A stretch of 64,000 nt of DNA, from the NCBI GenBank assembly GCA_947846985.1, contig CANTUZ010000003.1:97114704-97178703 (forward strand). Reading direction: 5' to 3'. Under the pieces are notes generated by a model, which was not told the origin of the DNA, ran no database searches, and saw nothing but the letters and a program-made list of their open reading frames with translations. Source of the DNA: Fratercula arctica (taxonomy: Eukaryota > Chordata > Aves > Charadriiformes > Alcidae). The position numbers and the translations under genes were made by a program. Positions 1 through 13,570 of the stretch are shown here, one piece after another. The number at the start of each line of letters is the position of its first letter. Position 1 is the stretch's first letter.

Positions 1-1312
1 GACATTTATCAGAGGAGTGCGGGTAGCGACCTCACTTCTGCCTGGCAGATTACGTTCTGCCTCCATGAACCCACCTTTAAAATTTCAAATGGATTGCACA
101 TTATTCATTTCCTGTTTCAAAATGTCCATTATTAGCAAAAATGTCATTTCGGCAGAGAGAGAGAAACGATTTCAATGCAATCTGCAAATCAATTTGTAAG
201 GATTTCAGCAAAGCAATTAGGGGAAATTCTGGACTACAAACACTGTGTAATGTGAGATTTCATCTTGACTGATAGATCTGTCAGGATTTCCATCCAAAAA
301 TACAGCTGCCTTTCCCTCCTCTCCACCCCACCCTTTCATGACTTATATCTGAAATTTTGTTCTTCCCCCTATTTATTACTGGCGCCTTGGCACTTTATCC
401 AATTTTAATCCATTTTAAACCTCCTGTTGTCCCACTGAGACGAACAGATGCCAGGCAGGACTGGAGAAAAAGGACAAATTGATGCCATATCTACAGCGCC
501 CAGGAACCACCAAAGAGAAATGCAAACCCAATTAAACCAGTAAAATGTACTGGGTGCTCGTTGGACGGCAGGAAGCAAGACTGACCGAAGCTGAGCTTGG
601 GTACCTCATGCGGTCTGCAAGATGACAACCAGCCTACCAGTCTCAACATTTCCTAACAAAATAGGCAAAATGCAGGATCAGAAGCTACAAGGTCTATCAA
701 AAGGCTCCAGGGAGTCATTTTAGGAAGTTATATGTCTGCTTTTTTTTTTTTTTTTTTTTAGCTTTTTTTTCCCCTCTCTTTCCTTCTAAATGCAGTGACT
801 TCATAGCTGTGTTCCAGTTTCTTTTGAACTACGCACCAGAGACATCATAAATAACAACTTGCTGCCATCTCATTAAGAACCAGAAATTTTCCAGCCATTA
901 AGAAACTGAATTCCCTTCACATTTGCAGGTTGTGCTGTCTCACTGGCAGCTCTCTCTGTAAGGTTCCCTGACATTGCGAGCTTAGTGCAAATCAAATCAA
1001 AACCTTAATTCATCCTCTGTCTTCTCCCCCAGTCCTTTGTTAGAAGTGTCACATCCACAACGCTCTATTTTTCGCCTCATGTCTCAAGGGTCGTCTCCAG
1101 TTCCTCCTTCCCTCTCTTTCCATGTCAGTCAAACCTGTTAAGATCTATTATTTTTCTTTTCCTCCTTGGAGGCAGTCATGTCCCAGTTTGATTATTGCAC
1201 TTCTCCCTCTGGGGCCCTTCTTCACTATATTTTTTTCTAGTCCATACAAAACCAGTCTTCCTTTCTGCCTTGCGAATCCCCTCAAACCTAACTGGTGGGT
1301 TAGTTTAGTTAG

Positions 1313-1340
1313 TTAGTTAAACTAAACTTAGTTTAACTAA
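1313..1340. repeat. Perfect 12-bp inverted repeat (hairpin) in a TTAG-rich tract
   Basis: TTAGTTAAACTA (1313-1324) and TAGTTTAACTAA (1329-1340) are exact reverse complements separated by AACT. The arms sit in a longer run of TTAG/TAGTT units from about 1298 and are followed by an (AT)n tract at 1352-1366. It looks like a simple-sequence derivative able to form a cruciform; no protein site is claimed. Confidence 0.85.
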
Positions 1341-2603
1341 TTAGATCTTTCATATATATATATATAAAAAAATGTCTTAGGAGAAGCTGGCATCCACACA
1401 CCGATCCTAGCTCTTGTTTTGATCTGCATGTCCCTGCGCCGTCTCGCTAGGGTGGGAAAGAAATTCATATTTAACCAACTTTCAGAGCTTTTGTGTTGGA
1501 AACAGAAAAAACCAAACAGCTGAGCTGGTCAAAAGTATGCAGCTGGGATTCTCTAAGCTTCAGACGCAGTCGTGCTGGCTGCACTGGGAGGGAACACGAG
1601 CACAGATAAACAGAACATTCAAACTAATGAGATACCCACAACACTGCAAATAACGTAAATAGGGGGTGGGATGGAGCTGCTCATGACAGATTTTTTCATG
1701 GCTGGTCTGAACTGACCATTAAAACCGACAACAGAGCAGAAGAGTGAACTCAAGGCAAGAGCAGCCTGCACCACCCGTGCAGTCAGATGGAAGTTTTCGT
1801 TTCTTACCTTACGTACACCATGTTGCTGCCCTTCCACATGGACAGTACACGGCCCCCAGGAGACAAGCAGAGGATACACCGTGATACGGGAGTGGGAACA
1901 GTTCCAGGTGAGCTGCCGGAAGGTAATATCAAATGGCAGGTGGAAATCCAGCATCCTGGAAATCCAAAACATTACAGAATTAGCAACTAGGATTGCCCCA
2001 GACATCCAGAACTTTTAGCATCAGGATGCTAAAGGAGCCACCTGGAATATTTGTTCCTATTATAATCCAAAATTATTGCTCGAGTAAAATACATCTTTAC
2101 ACATCAAGAACCTAGAAAGAGAAATTTTATCAATACTTGTTATCATTGCAGGCAAGCTTGGAGAATCCAGCTGAGACAATCTTCTCAATATACACTACAC
2201 AAATTAGGAGATACAATCCACATGGTATAGACTGATAGAAATGGGATAGAGCTGGGGTTAAGGAGGGTGAGGCAGGTAGGCAATTTGCCACAGATCACCA
2301 GAGAAATCCATGGCCACATCTCAAACTGAACATAAACTCTCCCAGGCTTTGCAGCACGGTCTTTGAGTGGCAAGAAAGGTGACATTCAGTGGGGCAGCGC
2401 TAATGGCAGCAACAGGGTTGTGCCTGCTATGCCAGCATGAATCTGGTATGTTTATTAAGGGAAAATGAATGCATTTCGCTCACTCTTGTTCCAACATTTA
2501 CAGTGTGTCCCCACACTAGGGCTTCTCCACCCACTGCTGGCACACAGGAGCTCATGGCTCCATTAGTCACTTCCCGTTCCCCCACCTCGTAGGAAGGTGG
2601 TCT

Positions 2604-3130
2604 CATGGAATCATAGGTTAGAAGGGACCTTTAAGATCGAGTACAACCATTGATCTAACACTGCCAACACCACCACTAAACCATGTCCCTAAGCACCATG
2701 TCTACACGCCTTTTAAATACCTCCAGGGATGGCGATTCAATCACTTCCCTGGGCAACCTGCTCCAATGCTTGATAACCCTTTCTGTGAAGAAATTTTTCC
2801 TAATATCCAATCTAAACCTCTCCTGGTGCAATTTGAGGCCATTTCCATTTGTCCTATCACCTGTTACCTGGGAGAAGAGACCAACCCCCACCTCTCTACA
2901 CCCTCCTTTCAGGTAGCTGTAGAGAGTGATAAGGTCTCCCCTCAGCCTCCTTTTCTCCAGGCTAAACACCAGCTCCCTCAGCCGCTCCTCATAAGACTTG
3001 TTCTCCAGACCCCTCACCAGCTTCGTTGCCCATCTCTGGACCCACTCCAGCACCTCAGTGTCTTTCTTGTAGCGAAGAGCCCAAAACTGGACACAGTACT
3101 TGAGGTGCAGCCTCACTAGTGCTGAGTATT
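2604..3130 (-). mobile_element. CR1 LINE, 5'-truncated copy with reverse-transcriptase C-terminal remnant
   Basis: On the minus strand a frame of about 150 codons reads as the C-terminal part of the CR1 ORF2 protein ([60 protein letters not shown]). It is followed by the CR1 3' UTR and an octamer-type end near 2604 (plus strand TCATGGAATCATAGG). The 5' break is near 3130, where CR1-like sequence stops. The frame is open from about 3164 to the stop near 2676, with missense decay only (for example W where R is usual), so this copy is moderately young. It resembles the copy at 55508-56318. Confidence 0.95.
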
Positions 3131-3660
3131 CTCCTCTCCCTTTGGACAGCCCTGCAAGCAACACTCTTTTATTTGTAATAATGTCAAGCTCTTCCTAAAA
3201 TTTGTCACTTCAGAGGAAAAACAGGCATATGAAAAGCATTGTAAAATTAGCAGCTTTCCCTACACAACCAAAGCCATGATCTCCAGCAAGCAGAGGCCTT
3301 CATTTTTCGCTTGCTCCTGTTATGCAGAAAATATCATGTAATTCAATAAGAGCAAATAAGAGCAAAACACGGCTGCTTGCATCAGAAGCTGTCCCCTGCC
3401 CACCACCAGCACGACATGGGCAGTTATGTAGCCCTGCCTTCACGTGTCCACCTCCCTCCGAGGTCAAGCTCATCAAGGGGAGGGCTGTGAGTTTTCTCAA
3501 AGCGTCATGGGGAGATGAAGAGATTAATGGAGACAGAAAAGCTGGTGTCAGCAGTGAAATCTGTTACTGCACCTGCACCATTTCAGAACTTTTAGACAGC
3601 AAATTGTGTATTTGCACCCTTCCCCGCAACTTCCCAGGGAGAACACACTATTTTAGAGGT

Positions 3661-3820
3661 CAGTTGTGGATGCCCTATCCCTGGAAGTGTTCAAGGACAG
3701 GCTGGATGGGGCTTTGAGCAACCCTGGTCTAGTGGGAGGTGTCCCTGCCCATGGCAGGGGGGTTGGAACTAGATAATCTTTAAGGTCCCTTCCAACCCAA
3801 ACCATTCTATGATTCTATGA
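3661..3820 (+). mobile_element. CR1 LINE 3' tail
   Basis: A 160-base CR1 3' end starts in the last coding stretch (GTGGATGCCCTATCCCTGGA) and runs through the UTR (GGTCCCTTCCAACCC). It ends in two octamers TTCTATGA at 3805-3820. It is the opposite orientation to, and 530 bases from, the CR1 at 2604-3130, so the two could pair in transcripts only over their short shared 3' part. Confidence 0.95.
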
Positions 3821-6298
3821 CCAGACAAGTCTAGATATAGGCTCAGCCCGACAAAACTTCACTGTAAATGGACAGAGGGGTTTGTAATCAGGTTGAAATT
3901 CTGGAAATAGTTGGCCTTAGGCTCACATCTGGCATTAAACTCTGGCAGTTTCTCGTAAGCAGGCAAGACAACGTTTTTCTCATCATATCTTAACGGTCTT
4001 CCCATCATCTCCCAGGCAAAACCGTATTCCACCTACCTCTGATGATATGCCACCTAGCTCTGATGGGATGTGAGCCTTCTTTACTTGGCAGGATTACCCA
4101 CCTAGCCCCCGTTTACCATGCTTCACCGTGCAAGCTGAATATTGTACCTGCTTACACAGCCTGAAGATGTGACTCCACAGATTTTCATTATTCTCTTTGC
4201 AAACCATTCTGTATCCTTTTGTAACGGAGGTAGATGAAACTGTTTTCCCCCTCCAGGCCCCAGAGTATTTTCATTTTTTAAACGTTGAGTAAAACAAATT
4301 AAAAAAAAGTCATGTTTAGTGACTGCTTTTACCTATACTTATGCTTAAGTAGCAGATTAATGAGAAATTTGTATGTGAGAAGACAGAAGTAGAAAGTTTT
4401 GCCCGCAGTCTGTTGTGAAAAAGCATTTATTTCTGACTGTATTCAGCCACCATCTGTGGCTCACTGTGCAACCTGACAGCTGCCACTGGTGGTGTGACCT
4501 CCTGCGCGATCCTCATTAGTACCGCTTCTTACCCTATCATTTAAGAAAAATAAATGTCTACGGAATAGGTCCCAAATGTGCACCTCTCCCTACAACTAAA
4601 ATTCAAGGGATGAGGCAAAAGACAGAACATCTGGCGGAAAATGGTATATTTTGTGTGCTAATCAGCAGTGAAGAGCAAATAAAACATGTTCTGGAAATAG
4701 AAAATTGAATTCTTCCAAATCAGGCGAGACGATAAGAATATACGCCTGCTCTGAGAAGGAGAAGCAAGTGACTGGCTGCATGCAAAGTCAAATTGCTCCC
4801 GTCAAAGGCAAGGTACCTCCCCAGGCTGGATGCTGCTCAGCAGGCAGAGGAAGCGCTCCGTCTCCCACTAAGGCTGGGGGTCCTGGAGAAGGGAAACGCC
4901 TTCCCTCCTGGATAGACTCCAGGCGTTTTTTAAGGGAGTAAGGTCAAAAAAATATTTTGCCTTTTTGACTTTCTTGTTTGGTATCTTTTTAGGCTCTTTG
5001 ATGCTGTGTCCTTGGAACTGAAAACTCAGAAAGCAACTGCAGGAAACTGAATTTTTATTCTTCTCCAGTCTTTTGTCAGGAACAAAAGCATTTGCTTACT
5101 GAAATACCCGTGGAGAAACACAAAGCAACACTTCAATCACCCATTCCAAATCAGAAACACAAGGTAAAGGCGAAACAACTGGGAGTGTGCTCAAGGATCA
5201 TAAATTTCCGTATGAGACTCCATTCCTCTAAAAAGTTTCTGTTTCTGAAAGTACTATTAAAAAAATTTAAAAATTAAATGGTGCCCTTTGAAGCAAACTC
5301 TGGAATGGCAGAAAGAAATTAATTAAAGTGACCAGAGTACTGTTTTGAGCGTGTTTTCAGTGGTCATGAAATGCATTGAACATATTCAACTGACAGCTCT
5401 GTAAAATAAAACCTTCTATTGCTAGGAAGAGCTGAACAGGAGACAGAATATGCTTCTTGCTTAGCTCCAGGCATGTCTCTTTAACCCTAACATGTTTGGG
5501 GAACATACTTAGAGGGGAGAAGACAGTTCAATCATCATGTCAGAAATTAATCAAGTATCCAAGCATCCGTTTTGGATATCCAAGTATGCCAAAATCATTT
5601 GCTATAAATGATTAGGTTGCATTCAAACTGTTAACAGGAACAGGAGTTTTCTTATTCTGTAGTCAACGAAATCCACCAAGCAAAAGAAATTTTGGTTGCT
5701 TTGTTTGGCTGTGTAATAAATTGCATATTACAAATTGTGAATAGTTACTTATGATTATAAAATAATAATTAAAATATGAAACAGACCAGTTTCATGGCAT
5801 CAATCCAAAATCACTTGCTGCAGCACATAAGCTAGGGTATGAAAATTGCTGAAGCCACAGTTTCGCTTCGGCTGTAAAATCACAAGACTAGAATACAAAA
5901 CACAGCGTTCAAATACAAAGACATTTATGAACCTTAAATACCTGTGTTTAGAGACTATGAGATCTGTGATGCTCAGAACAAGAGAAAGGGTTTACAAAGT
6001 ATACACAATCTTGTTCTTTGATCAATTAGAAATTATAAAAATAGTTTGTATTTGGGCCATTTCATCTCATCTTCAAGATCTCTCATAGAGAAGTATGGGG
6101 ATAAAACATGGGGCTTGCTTTGGCTTTCACAACAGTGAAATCAATCAAGTATCTATACGCAGTCCAAAGGGGAGATAAATCGTGTTTGTCACACCTACAA
6201 CCAATTTTCTGAAAACAAAAGATGTAACAATTTACAGAACCTCAGATGCCCTACATTTATCCTTTCTCTGAGGGCTAGAAGTGAAGACAGAATCCACC

Positions 6299-6302
<4 letters not shown>

Positions 6303-6329
<27 letters not shown>
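6303..6329. repeat. Poly(T) tract, 27 bases
   Basis: An uninterrupted T run followed by AATTAGCATC and two shorter T runs by 6365. No recognisable retroposon body or target duplication was seen beside it, so it is listed as simple sequence. Similar runs occur at 740-759 (T20), 34328-34351 (T24), 45341-45359 (A19), 46246-46265 (A20) and 59831-59846 (A16). Confidence 0.9.
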
Positions 6330-6333
<4 letters not shown>

Positions 6334-9300
6334 AGCATCTTTTTTAATAGATCCCTTTTTTTTTAGTGGTACATTTCTTACTGCAGCTGAAGCTTTTGCT
6401 TGAGGTAGAAGATGTTTGAAACATTTGAAACAGAGCACTCTGCGCTCCATGGAGTGACCTAGATTATACTTCATATAGATGAAGTTATTATATTAATCTC
6501 AACTTTCATCATGAGGTATGACAAAGTTTAAAATGGCTTAATTTGTTATGAAAAACAATATTATGAAAAATCCTTCCTATTATAACTGTTTAATTTACTA
6601 CCTCCTTCTACATATATATTCTAGTTACAAGACATGTTTGTTTTCTTTGTTGGTAAATATTAGAACAATATGAGAGATTAAATTGGAAAAAAATGTGTGC
6701 TGTTGTGAACTCTTAGTTGTAGAATTACTTGCTTCCACTGCATTGCCTGGATAATTCACTCATATATATACCCTAATAAATATTCACGCAGGTCAGTCTC
6801 AAGCACAGATCCGTATCGGGCTGATGTTTCTGGAGCCGAGAAAATACAAGAGTCATTTTCCCTGTATCGTGTCCCGCCACCTTTGGTTACCCCCAGCCAA
6901 AATTACCAGGTACCCAACTAGAGCCCAGTTAGCTGGCAGCAGCCTTCATTGCAGGTTCGAGGAGAGACGTGAACTCCTGCTTCTGGGTGCGTAGGGAGAC
7001 TCATTAGCTGCATTGCAACAGTGACCGAGCAAGTCTCTGGAGCACCGGGATCGAAAACACAACTTGAAGGCTGGGCTAGAAATAAACCACATACAAAAAA
7101 GACCTAGGAAGAGCAAACACCAGAGGGGCAGAACATCCGTGCGCAGATATATTAAACAGAGGAGTTTAGGAAAGCAACAACTGAAGAAGGACAGCTAGGA
7201 CCTGGTATATTGAGAAGGTGAAAAGAACAGTTAGTTGCTGTTTCTCATCATACAACATAATGATATGATCTGGCATCAAGCTTAAAATAACAGAAAGGAA
7301 GTGGGTTTTTTTCCCCATAATACATAATCACATCATGGGAACTACTGTTACACAAGCACATGAAGGTGAAAAACATAAATTACTTCAAAAACTGTTTTAA
7401 AAATTCATGGACTGCCCAGAGAAGGATCATTGCCCACTTGTTCTCTTCCTTTTCCTGAGCATCCGGCCAGTTACAGCTGCCAGGGATGAGATATGGACTA
7501 GGAAGCTACAGGACTCACTCACTCAGCTTCATTAGGTAGAAAGCACTCATCTCAATTCGAAATGCCCAGGGAGGTCAAAGCAGCAGCAATAACAATGAGA
7601 ATTTAAGATTTGCCTATCAGAACAAATAATATACTGAATAGGCAATAAGTATGTATCAAGCTTGTTATTGCCATTCTATGCTATGAGAATTAGAGCTGGG
7701 ATTGAGAGATGGCAAGCAGCTCCAGTATTTCTCACCTGAATTACAGAGCTTCTTTCAAACAGAAGGTCGTTCAAAACAGAAGGAATCATCACTAGTTTGT
7801 GTGCCTAATATTTACTTATTTTTATTTGGATTGAAACAAGCAAAGAAATCCAGGCTCCAGATGCCCTTGCGATCACTCATAAATGCAATTTAGTGCACCA
7901 AAACCCAATACATTAAAATAATCTTTATAAATAATTATGAACTGACACCTAAGAGCTAACATAGCTGAAATGACAAATTAGGAATGTCATCTCACCATGT
8001 GCGTTAGCCCAGTGTCACTCAAAGCCAATGTATTTTTACTCATATCAAATTAGAATTGCCAGCTACTGTGGATGTTTTTCCCTGAACAAGGCAGAGCTGA
8101 GAGTTCTGCAAAGTGAAACATGACTCTAAAGCATTTCTTTTGGAGTAACGCACAAACCATCTGCATGTGCCAGGAATGTTGGATATGGCAGAAGGGCTGC
8201 TGTATGTCAAAATCTTCACATGACAGAAGCTTGTCTTTGGGAAACAAAAACATAAAGGCTAATAAAAAGGTCTTTCATAAGCTGGCAAAAAGATTACAAG
8301 GGTGACTGCAGGAGACCTGGAGAACAACAAAAGCAATAACCGTGCTGTTCTTTCTCCAGAAGTCCCAGGCAAGGGAATGGGTAGAGCTTTCTGGACTCTG
8401 AGAAGAGCAACACCATGAATGGAGGTCTTGTCAGACACCAAAGTATCCTTCTCATCTAAGTGGATGTGAAACAGAAATGCAGTACGTGGAGTAGTAGGTA
8501 TGGAATGATCCTTCGGGGGGGGAAAAAAAAAAAGAATTCTCACCTGGTTCTACTTTTTGTTCCATCAGCAGTCAATATTTGCAGTTGGCTGTGCCTCCTC
8601 CTCAGCTAATCATCTTAAACGTCTCCTTTCTCCTTTCTTCAGGCAGGTATCACTCAATCTGCGTTGGTTTTGCAGATGCAGAACTGTTCATACAGCTTTC
8701 CCAGGCAGTGGGTTTTGAACTGCTGTCACTCACGGGCTTCTAATTCAACATAAGGAGTGACCGGATCAGCAACAGGGACAACAGTTATTCTCCTTTAGCC
8801 ATGGCTCAGACATTGTTAGTTGAAATCAAGCCTATGAAATGATACCATGCACGACAGACCCAAGCTTTTGGATCTATTTTCATTTACATGCAACAATGAA
8901 ACGTTAAAATGAATGTCCTTAAGGTTGTTATCACCAGCTGGAAAGGTGCGAACAGTTTGCATTTCAGCCCACACACCTGCCTAAAACCCAGAAGCATCCA
9001 GCTGGTTTCAAGGAAGAGCCAGGATTCCCCTGCCTTTTGTTATGGCTGCAATGGCACATCATCAACGCAAAAGGAAGAGCCAGCAAGTGAGGGCCCCTAT
9101 TCAAACAGGAGCTTCTGCATCATCAAAGATCCTGAAAAGTTTGTGGACAGCACGAGAACTCAAGACTGTAAGGGAGGCCCAGACTTCAGCTCAGGGTTAT
9201 TTAGTATGTAATTTGATTTCATGTGTTTCCCTGCTTTGTATTCATTGATTTCAAATCCTTCCCCGGTACCCATTTCTGCCACAATAGCGATGTTAAATTG

Positions 9301-9790
9301 CCAGCTCATATTGGATAGGCAAGCGGCCAGCTGAGACTATGGACATAATTAATGTGTGTATTTTAACACACACCCCCCTCAAACCTTCAATTTATACAAC
9401 GTATCTATGTAAGAACACCTTCTGGTCACAGTCCTTTCCTTTTTTTTTTTTTTTTATCATCTGCCCCTCATATTTCTTACATTCACTCATCACAACATCT
9501 CATAATTTAAAATTGTAAGCTGTTGAGGGCAAAAAGACCACATTTGGTCTTGCTCTGTTCTTGTGCAATGAGACCATGAACAATGAGACCCTGCCACAAT
9601 AGCTCCTCTGGAAATTATTACACAAAATAATATTGTTATAACCTTCCAACCGTTTCCTTATCGTTTCGAAGTATTTTTTCTTTTTCCAGGATTTTTTAAA
9701 CTGAGCAATGGCAGCTCCTGTCTGATTTGCATTCAGACGTGAATAAGATGCCAAGTGCTGCACCTCTGTGCGCTTTGCACCGCGTGCTCC

Positions 9791-10174
9791 TTACAGCCTG
9801 CATCTTCCATAGAGAAAACCGTGATGTAGTAGTAGCAGATTAAATGGATCGGGACAGTTTTTGTCCTTCAGGGAAAGACGCCTTGTTTTTGTCACGCTCC
9901 CACTCTGTCGATGCTCCAAAATCAGAGGATAGCCGTTAGCATCATACGGCATCTCAGTATGGCGGTGGAGATCAGAAAGGGAGATTGTGTTCTTCTTTGG
10001 GAAAAAACAATTTTCACGCAACATCTGTGGATCAAAATGTTGCAACTCTGGTGAGCAGTTATCATCTAAGCAACCTTCAGCTTCCTGCAGACCAATGAAG
10101 GAAGCAGATGGGTCTCCCCATGTTCCTGGTGCATATTTTCCCTCTTCCCCATTCCCTGAAGACACAACACACAA
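9791..10174 (-). other. Unassigned exon-like open frame (127 codons), possible terminal exon
   Basis: On the minus strand an acceptor-like TTGTGTCTTCAG at about 10166-10155 is followed by an open frame ending in TAA at 9791. The residues are mixed and soluble-looking (GDPSASFIGLQEAEG, LDDNCSPELQHFDPQ, DLHRHTEMPYDANGYPLIL, SVTKTRRLSLKD), and the frame holds several CpG-containing arginine codons, unlike the AT-rich chance frames elsewhere. I do not recognise the protein. It lies 3.2 kb beyond the PRIM2 poly(A) site on the same strand. By chance alone a window this size should hold a few open frames this long, so it may not be real. No poly(A) signal was found close after the stop. Confidence 0.3.
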
Positions 10175-13100
10175 AATGAGACAATGACAACATGAAGTTC
10201 ATATGAATGTTTCCACTCAGCCAAACCTATCTTGAAGAGCAAACCCGACATCAAAAACCTGTCTAGGGAGTGTTTTCCACTGAAACCCTGCTCAGAGAGA
10301 ACACGCACAAATGGAAGGTCCTGCTGCCTGCCAAGGAAAAAAGCTCTTGGGGTTGAATCACTCATCCACTAGTAGCTGTGAATAGCCTGTAATCATGAAT
10401 ACTATGCCCTGAAATGATCACTTTGTACTATTTTGCTTATGGACAAGGATATTTTTAATATTTTTTTAAGCTAAACAACCAGGTTTAACATCACAATTCT
10501 TCTGATAGTGTGATTCTGGGCATTAATAGAATTGAAAAATCTGTACAGGAATTTTATAATTTTTTTTGAGATATTTGTCTTCTAATAACCTTGAGCTATA
10601 AACAAAGTCCCTCAGACATCACCCACAAGACCTCTTGTTTTTCTAGGGCTCTGATGGCTCTTTCTGATGCATGCAGCCAACAGCCAACAGCCCTTTTAGC
10701 CCACTACTCTGCAACAGTTCACTCATGCAGAAAATAAACATATAATGCTTTTATCCCTCCCTTCCCTCTTCCAAAGCCATTCTGTGACCCCAAGGACCAG
10801 GCTGGGCTCCTTTCACTGCTGCCAACCGCTCTGAATGGTGACCAACAGCAGGAGCGACCGCCAACAGAAACCTCACGCTCCTTTCTTCACCCTTGGGAAA
10901 TTAAGATTTTACCAGTCACTTACCAACATCCCACAGAGGCTGGTTTGGGAGTATATGTTCATTAGACTTCAGTCTTCACCTGGCAGAACAAACAGATGCA
11001 GAGTAACCCACGGTTTTAATCATTTTCCCTCTGCAGGCACAATCCGGCCGTAGAGCTAATTCATGCGGGAGATTCTGCTCAGTGAAGCACTGCAAATTAC
11101 CCACACACGCAAAAAAACACTTCCAGAGAGTAGATTCAGGTTAAGCATCATTCAAGGGTTTGCATGTAAGGCGCTCTCACCACACTGAACCACAAAGACA
11201 TTAACACCATGATACGTTGAAAAGATACACCGAAGGCATTTATTTATTTAGAGGACAGAGAAGAGTCAACTTTTCATTCCCGAAACAATCATTCAGCGAC
11301 AGTTGAAAATTAAAACTCTTCAAAAGTACCCCAGAATAGCACGTGGTGGTGATGTCTGTTTGGGTTTAATTAAAATATTTAGACATCTGGAATCGAAGGG
11401 AATGCCAACAACCTTCAACTCACTGGTAGAGAGAGGAAGTAAGATACTTCTAGTATATTCCGACCATTTAATTTTAGTTCAAACAATTAAAAACATTAGT
11501 CCCAATCAACTTATCTCCTTGTGCCACTATACATTGAGCATCCCACTTCATGCAAGATCTCTGAGCTTTCTAAGCAGCTGGTCAAGGTACCCTGCACCGT
11601 CCTCCTGCCTGGCAGAGCAGAATTCATAATCCTCATCTGAAAGAAGTCACAAAGAACAAAGACTTTAGGCTGCTACTATGAATCGCAGCTCTGTGAACAC
11701 ATCAGTTGGTGCCAATTGCAGTATAAATCTTGCTCAGTAAAGTAGAAAAGGTCTATTCACTTCTGCGTAACGCCAGCTTAACCATGTCTGACAAAAATGG
11801 TCTTTCCTAAAGCTTGGGATGCACTCATTTAGACGTCTTCTTCCAGGTTTACGGACAACATCAGGTCTTAGCAATTAAATGTTCTTTATAGTTAACGATG
11901 ATTAAGAAGGTGACAACTGAACAAATAACACTATATATGGGTACTACTTTCTTCTGTGTTTTAAGATATTGTTCTTGCAGGCTACAAAAACATTCCTCAG
12001 GCAATTTTTGTTGGAGAAAATGGTTCTTGCAGCCATCCTCAGTGAGGAAGAATAGCAACTCGGACAGGTTTAGGTCTACTAATATGAAGGGGAAAAAAGT
12101 AACTTACTGGGAACAAACTTCATCGCTGGCAGTAAGCTCCAACTGACTTTAAGAAATTTTAACAAGAGACTATAATTAAGAAATGCAGCATTTTTCCAAA
12201 CAGTTTAAATGTGATTAAAAGCATTTTAAAAAATTCCGTTTTTTTTTTTTTTAACATTACCCAGAAATACTGGATCGCTACAGCTGAAGAGTGGAAGTTA
12301 AATTTCTGAAACTGCACTAAATTCTAATAAGGAGAAAAGATTTCTGGAGTTTGTTACATGTTGAAGAATAAGATCAAGTACTAACTAGCCTTTAGAGAAA
12401 CTGGATCTGAACTGAGAATCGAGAGTGTTGGTGGCTGGGAATACTGCAGAGATCTGAGCGGCACTCCTGGAGAAATGGGCTTAGTGTGTTTCAAATTCTG
12501 CACAACAGAAAATGTAATAAATATTGAACCTATCATGTAATGAAATAATCATGTGGGAAGAACATTGCTTGCAAAAATATGCAAGGTCTGTTACCACTAC
12601 AGCTATCGTTTTTTCAGACATAAAAACCATTTATCAAAAGCACTTTAGCAGAAGCAGTTTTACAGCTGTTTCACATACTTACCTTAAGTAGTGTTGGACA
12701 GGTGAACTTCTTTAAAATAATTTTCAGCTACCTACAGGAAACAAGTGGCTCCTCTCTCCTCTGCCATCAAACTTGATACTCCTTAAACATCAGATAAAAC
12801 AAAATGCAGGCCTTTCAAATCCCCAGGAGAATACCCTAACAGCGTGATATAAAATACCAGTTCTCCTGAAGAGCTGCCACCCACCACACAGTGGCCGCTG
12901 CTCAACTGAATGCCATTCATGTGTTAGGTGACTTGGGCTTTGGAGGAATGGATGGGATTTAGGTGACCCAAACCTGCATTCAGACAGCTGTTCCGCTCAG
13001 CGGGACACAGGAGGCTCCAGCCACGCTCAGACATTGAGGAAACTTTAAAACTGAAAAGGAATATACACTAATAAGTTTTTAGCTTCTTCAAGATGAGTCA

Positions 13101-13360
13101 GTTGGTGGAGCATCAGCTTTTTGGATTACCTTCCTACATACAGGTGTCTAAACTCTGCTTACGTTCTATTTCAAGCACCAAAACCATCTGTCTAAATTTA
13201 GTGTCAAGGTACACAAATAGGAAGCTGATTTCCCTCAGCTCCTCATGTAGAAGAGAGACAGACAAGACTCCTCCAGAGGGTAATTTTGATCCTAAGAGCT
13301 CCTAGTTAATTACCACCCAAATACAGCTAAAAGAAAATACCACAAACTTTTGCTTTGCAA

Positions 13361-13370
13361 TTTATTTATT
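13361..13370 (-). terminator. PRIM2: Distal poly(A) signal of PRIM2 (overlapping AATAAATAAA)
   Basis: The minus strand reads AATAAATAAA, two overlapping canonical hexamers, 388 to 397 bases after the stop codon. About 10 to 30 bases further downstream comes GTTTGTGGTATTTT, a good GU/U-rich downstream element. This spacing is typical of a working vertebrate cleavage and polyadenylation site. Confidence 0.7.
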
Positions 13371-13570
13371 AAGAAACATATAAAAGTGACCACAAAATGG
13401 GATAAAAATATTTAAACATTTTGAAGGAAAACAAGCAAGGTAAGTTAGACAAAAATTACCTCATAATTGGGAAGGAACTTTCATTTCCCATCTTTCAACA
13501 TGCCATATAAAACAGTATCCTAAAGCAGCGAGAATAAGTACCGGATGCAATTACAACTTCAGTATCTATC

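Larger units (their letters stand above)
1..13344. other. Intergenic DNA downstream of PRIM2
   Basis: No gene is identified. It holds two CR1 fragments (2604-3130, 3661-3820), a 12-bp-arm hairpin (1313-1340), homopolymer T runs (740-759, 6303-6329) and an unassigned exon-like frame (9791-10174). The other long open frames here, for example 128 codons at 1619-2005 minus and 131 codons at 3322-3717 plus, show no recognisable family and are as expected by chance. Positions 1-260 have the mixed, repeat-free texture of conserved non-coding DNA, but this is only an impression. Confidence 0.7.

Noticed and set aside
1619..2005. 128-codon minus-strand frame near the left edge
   Set aside because: No family resemblance, no acceptor or poly(A) context, and length within chance expectation.
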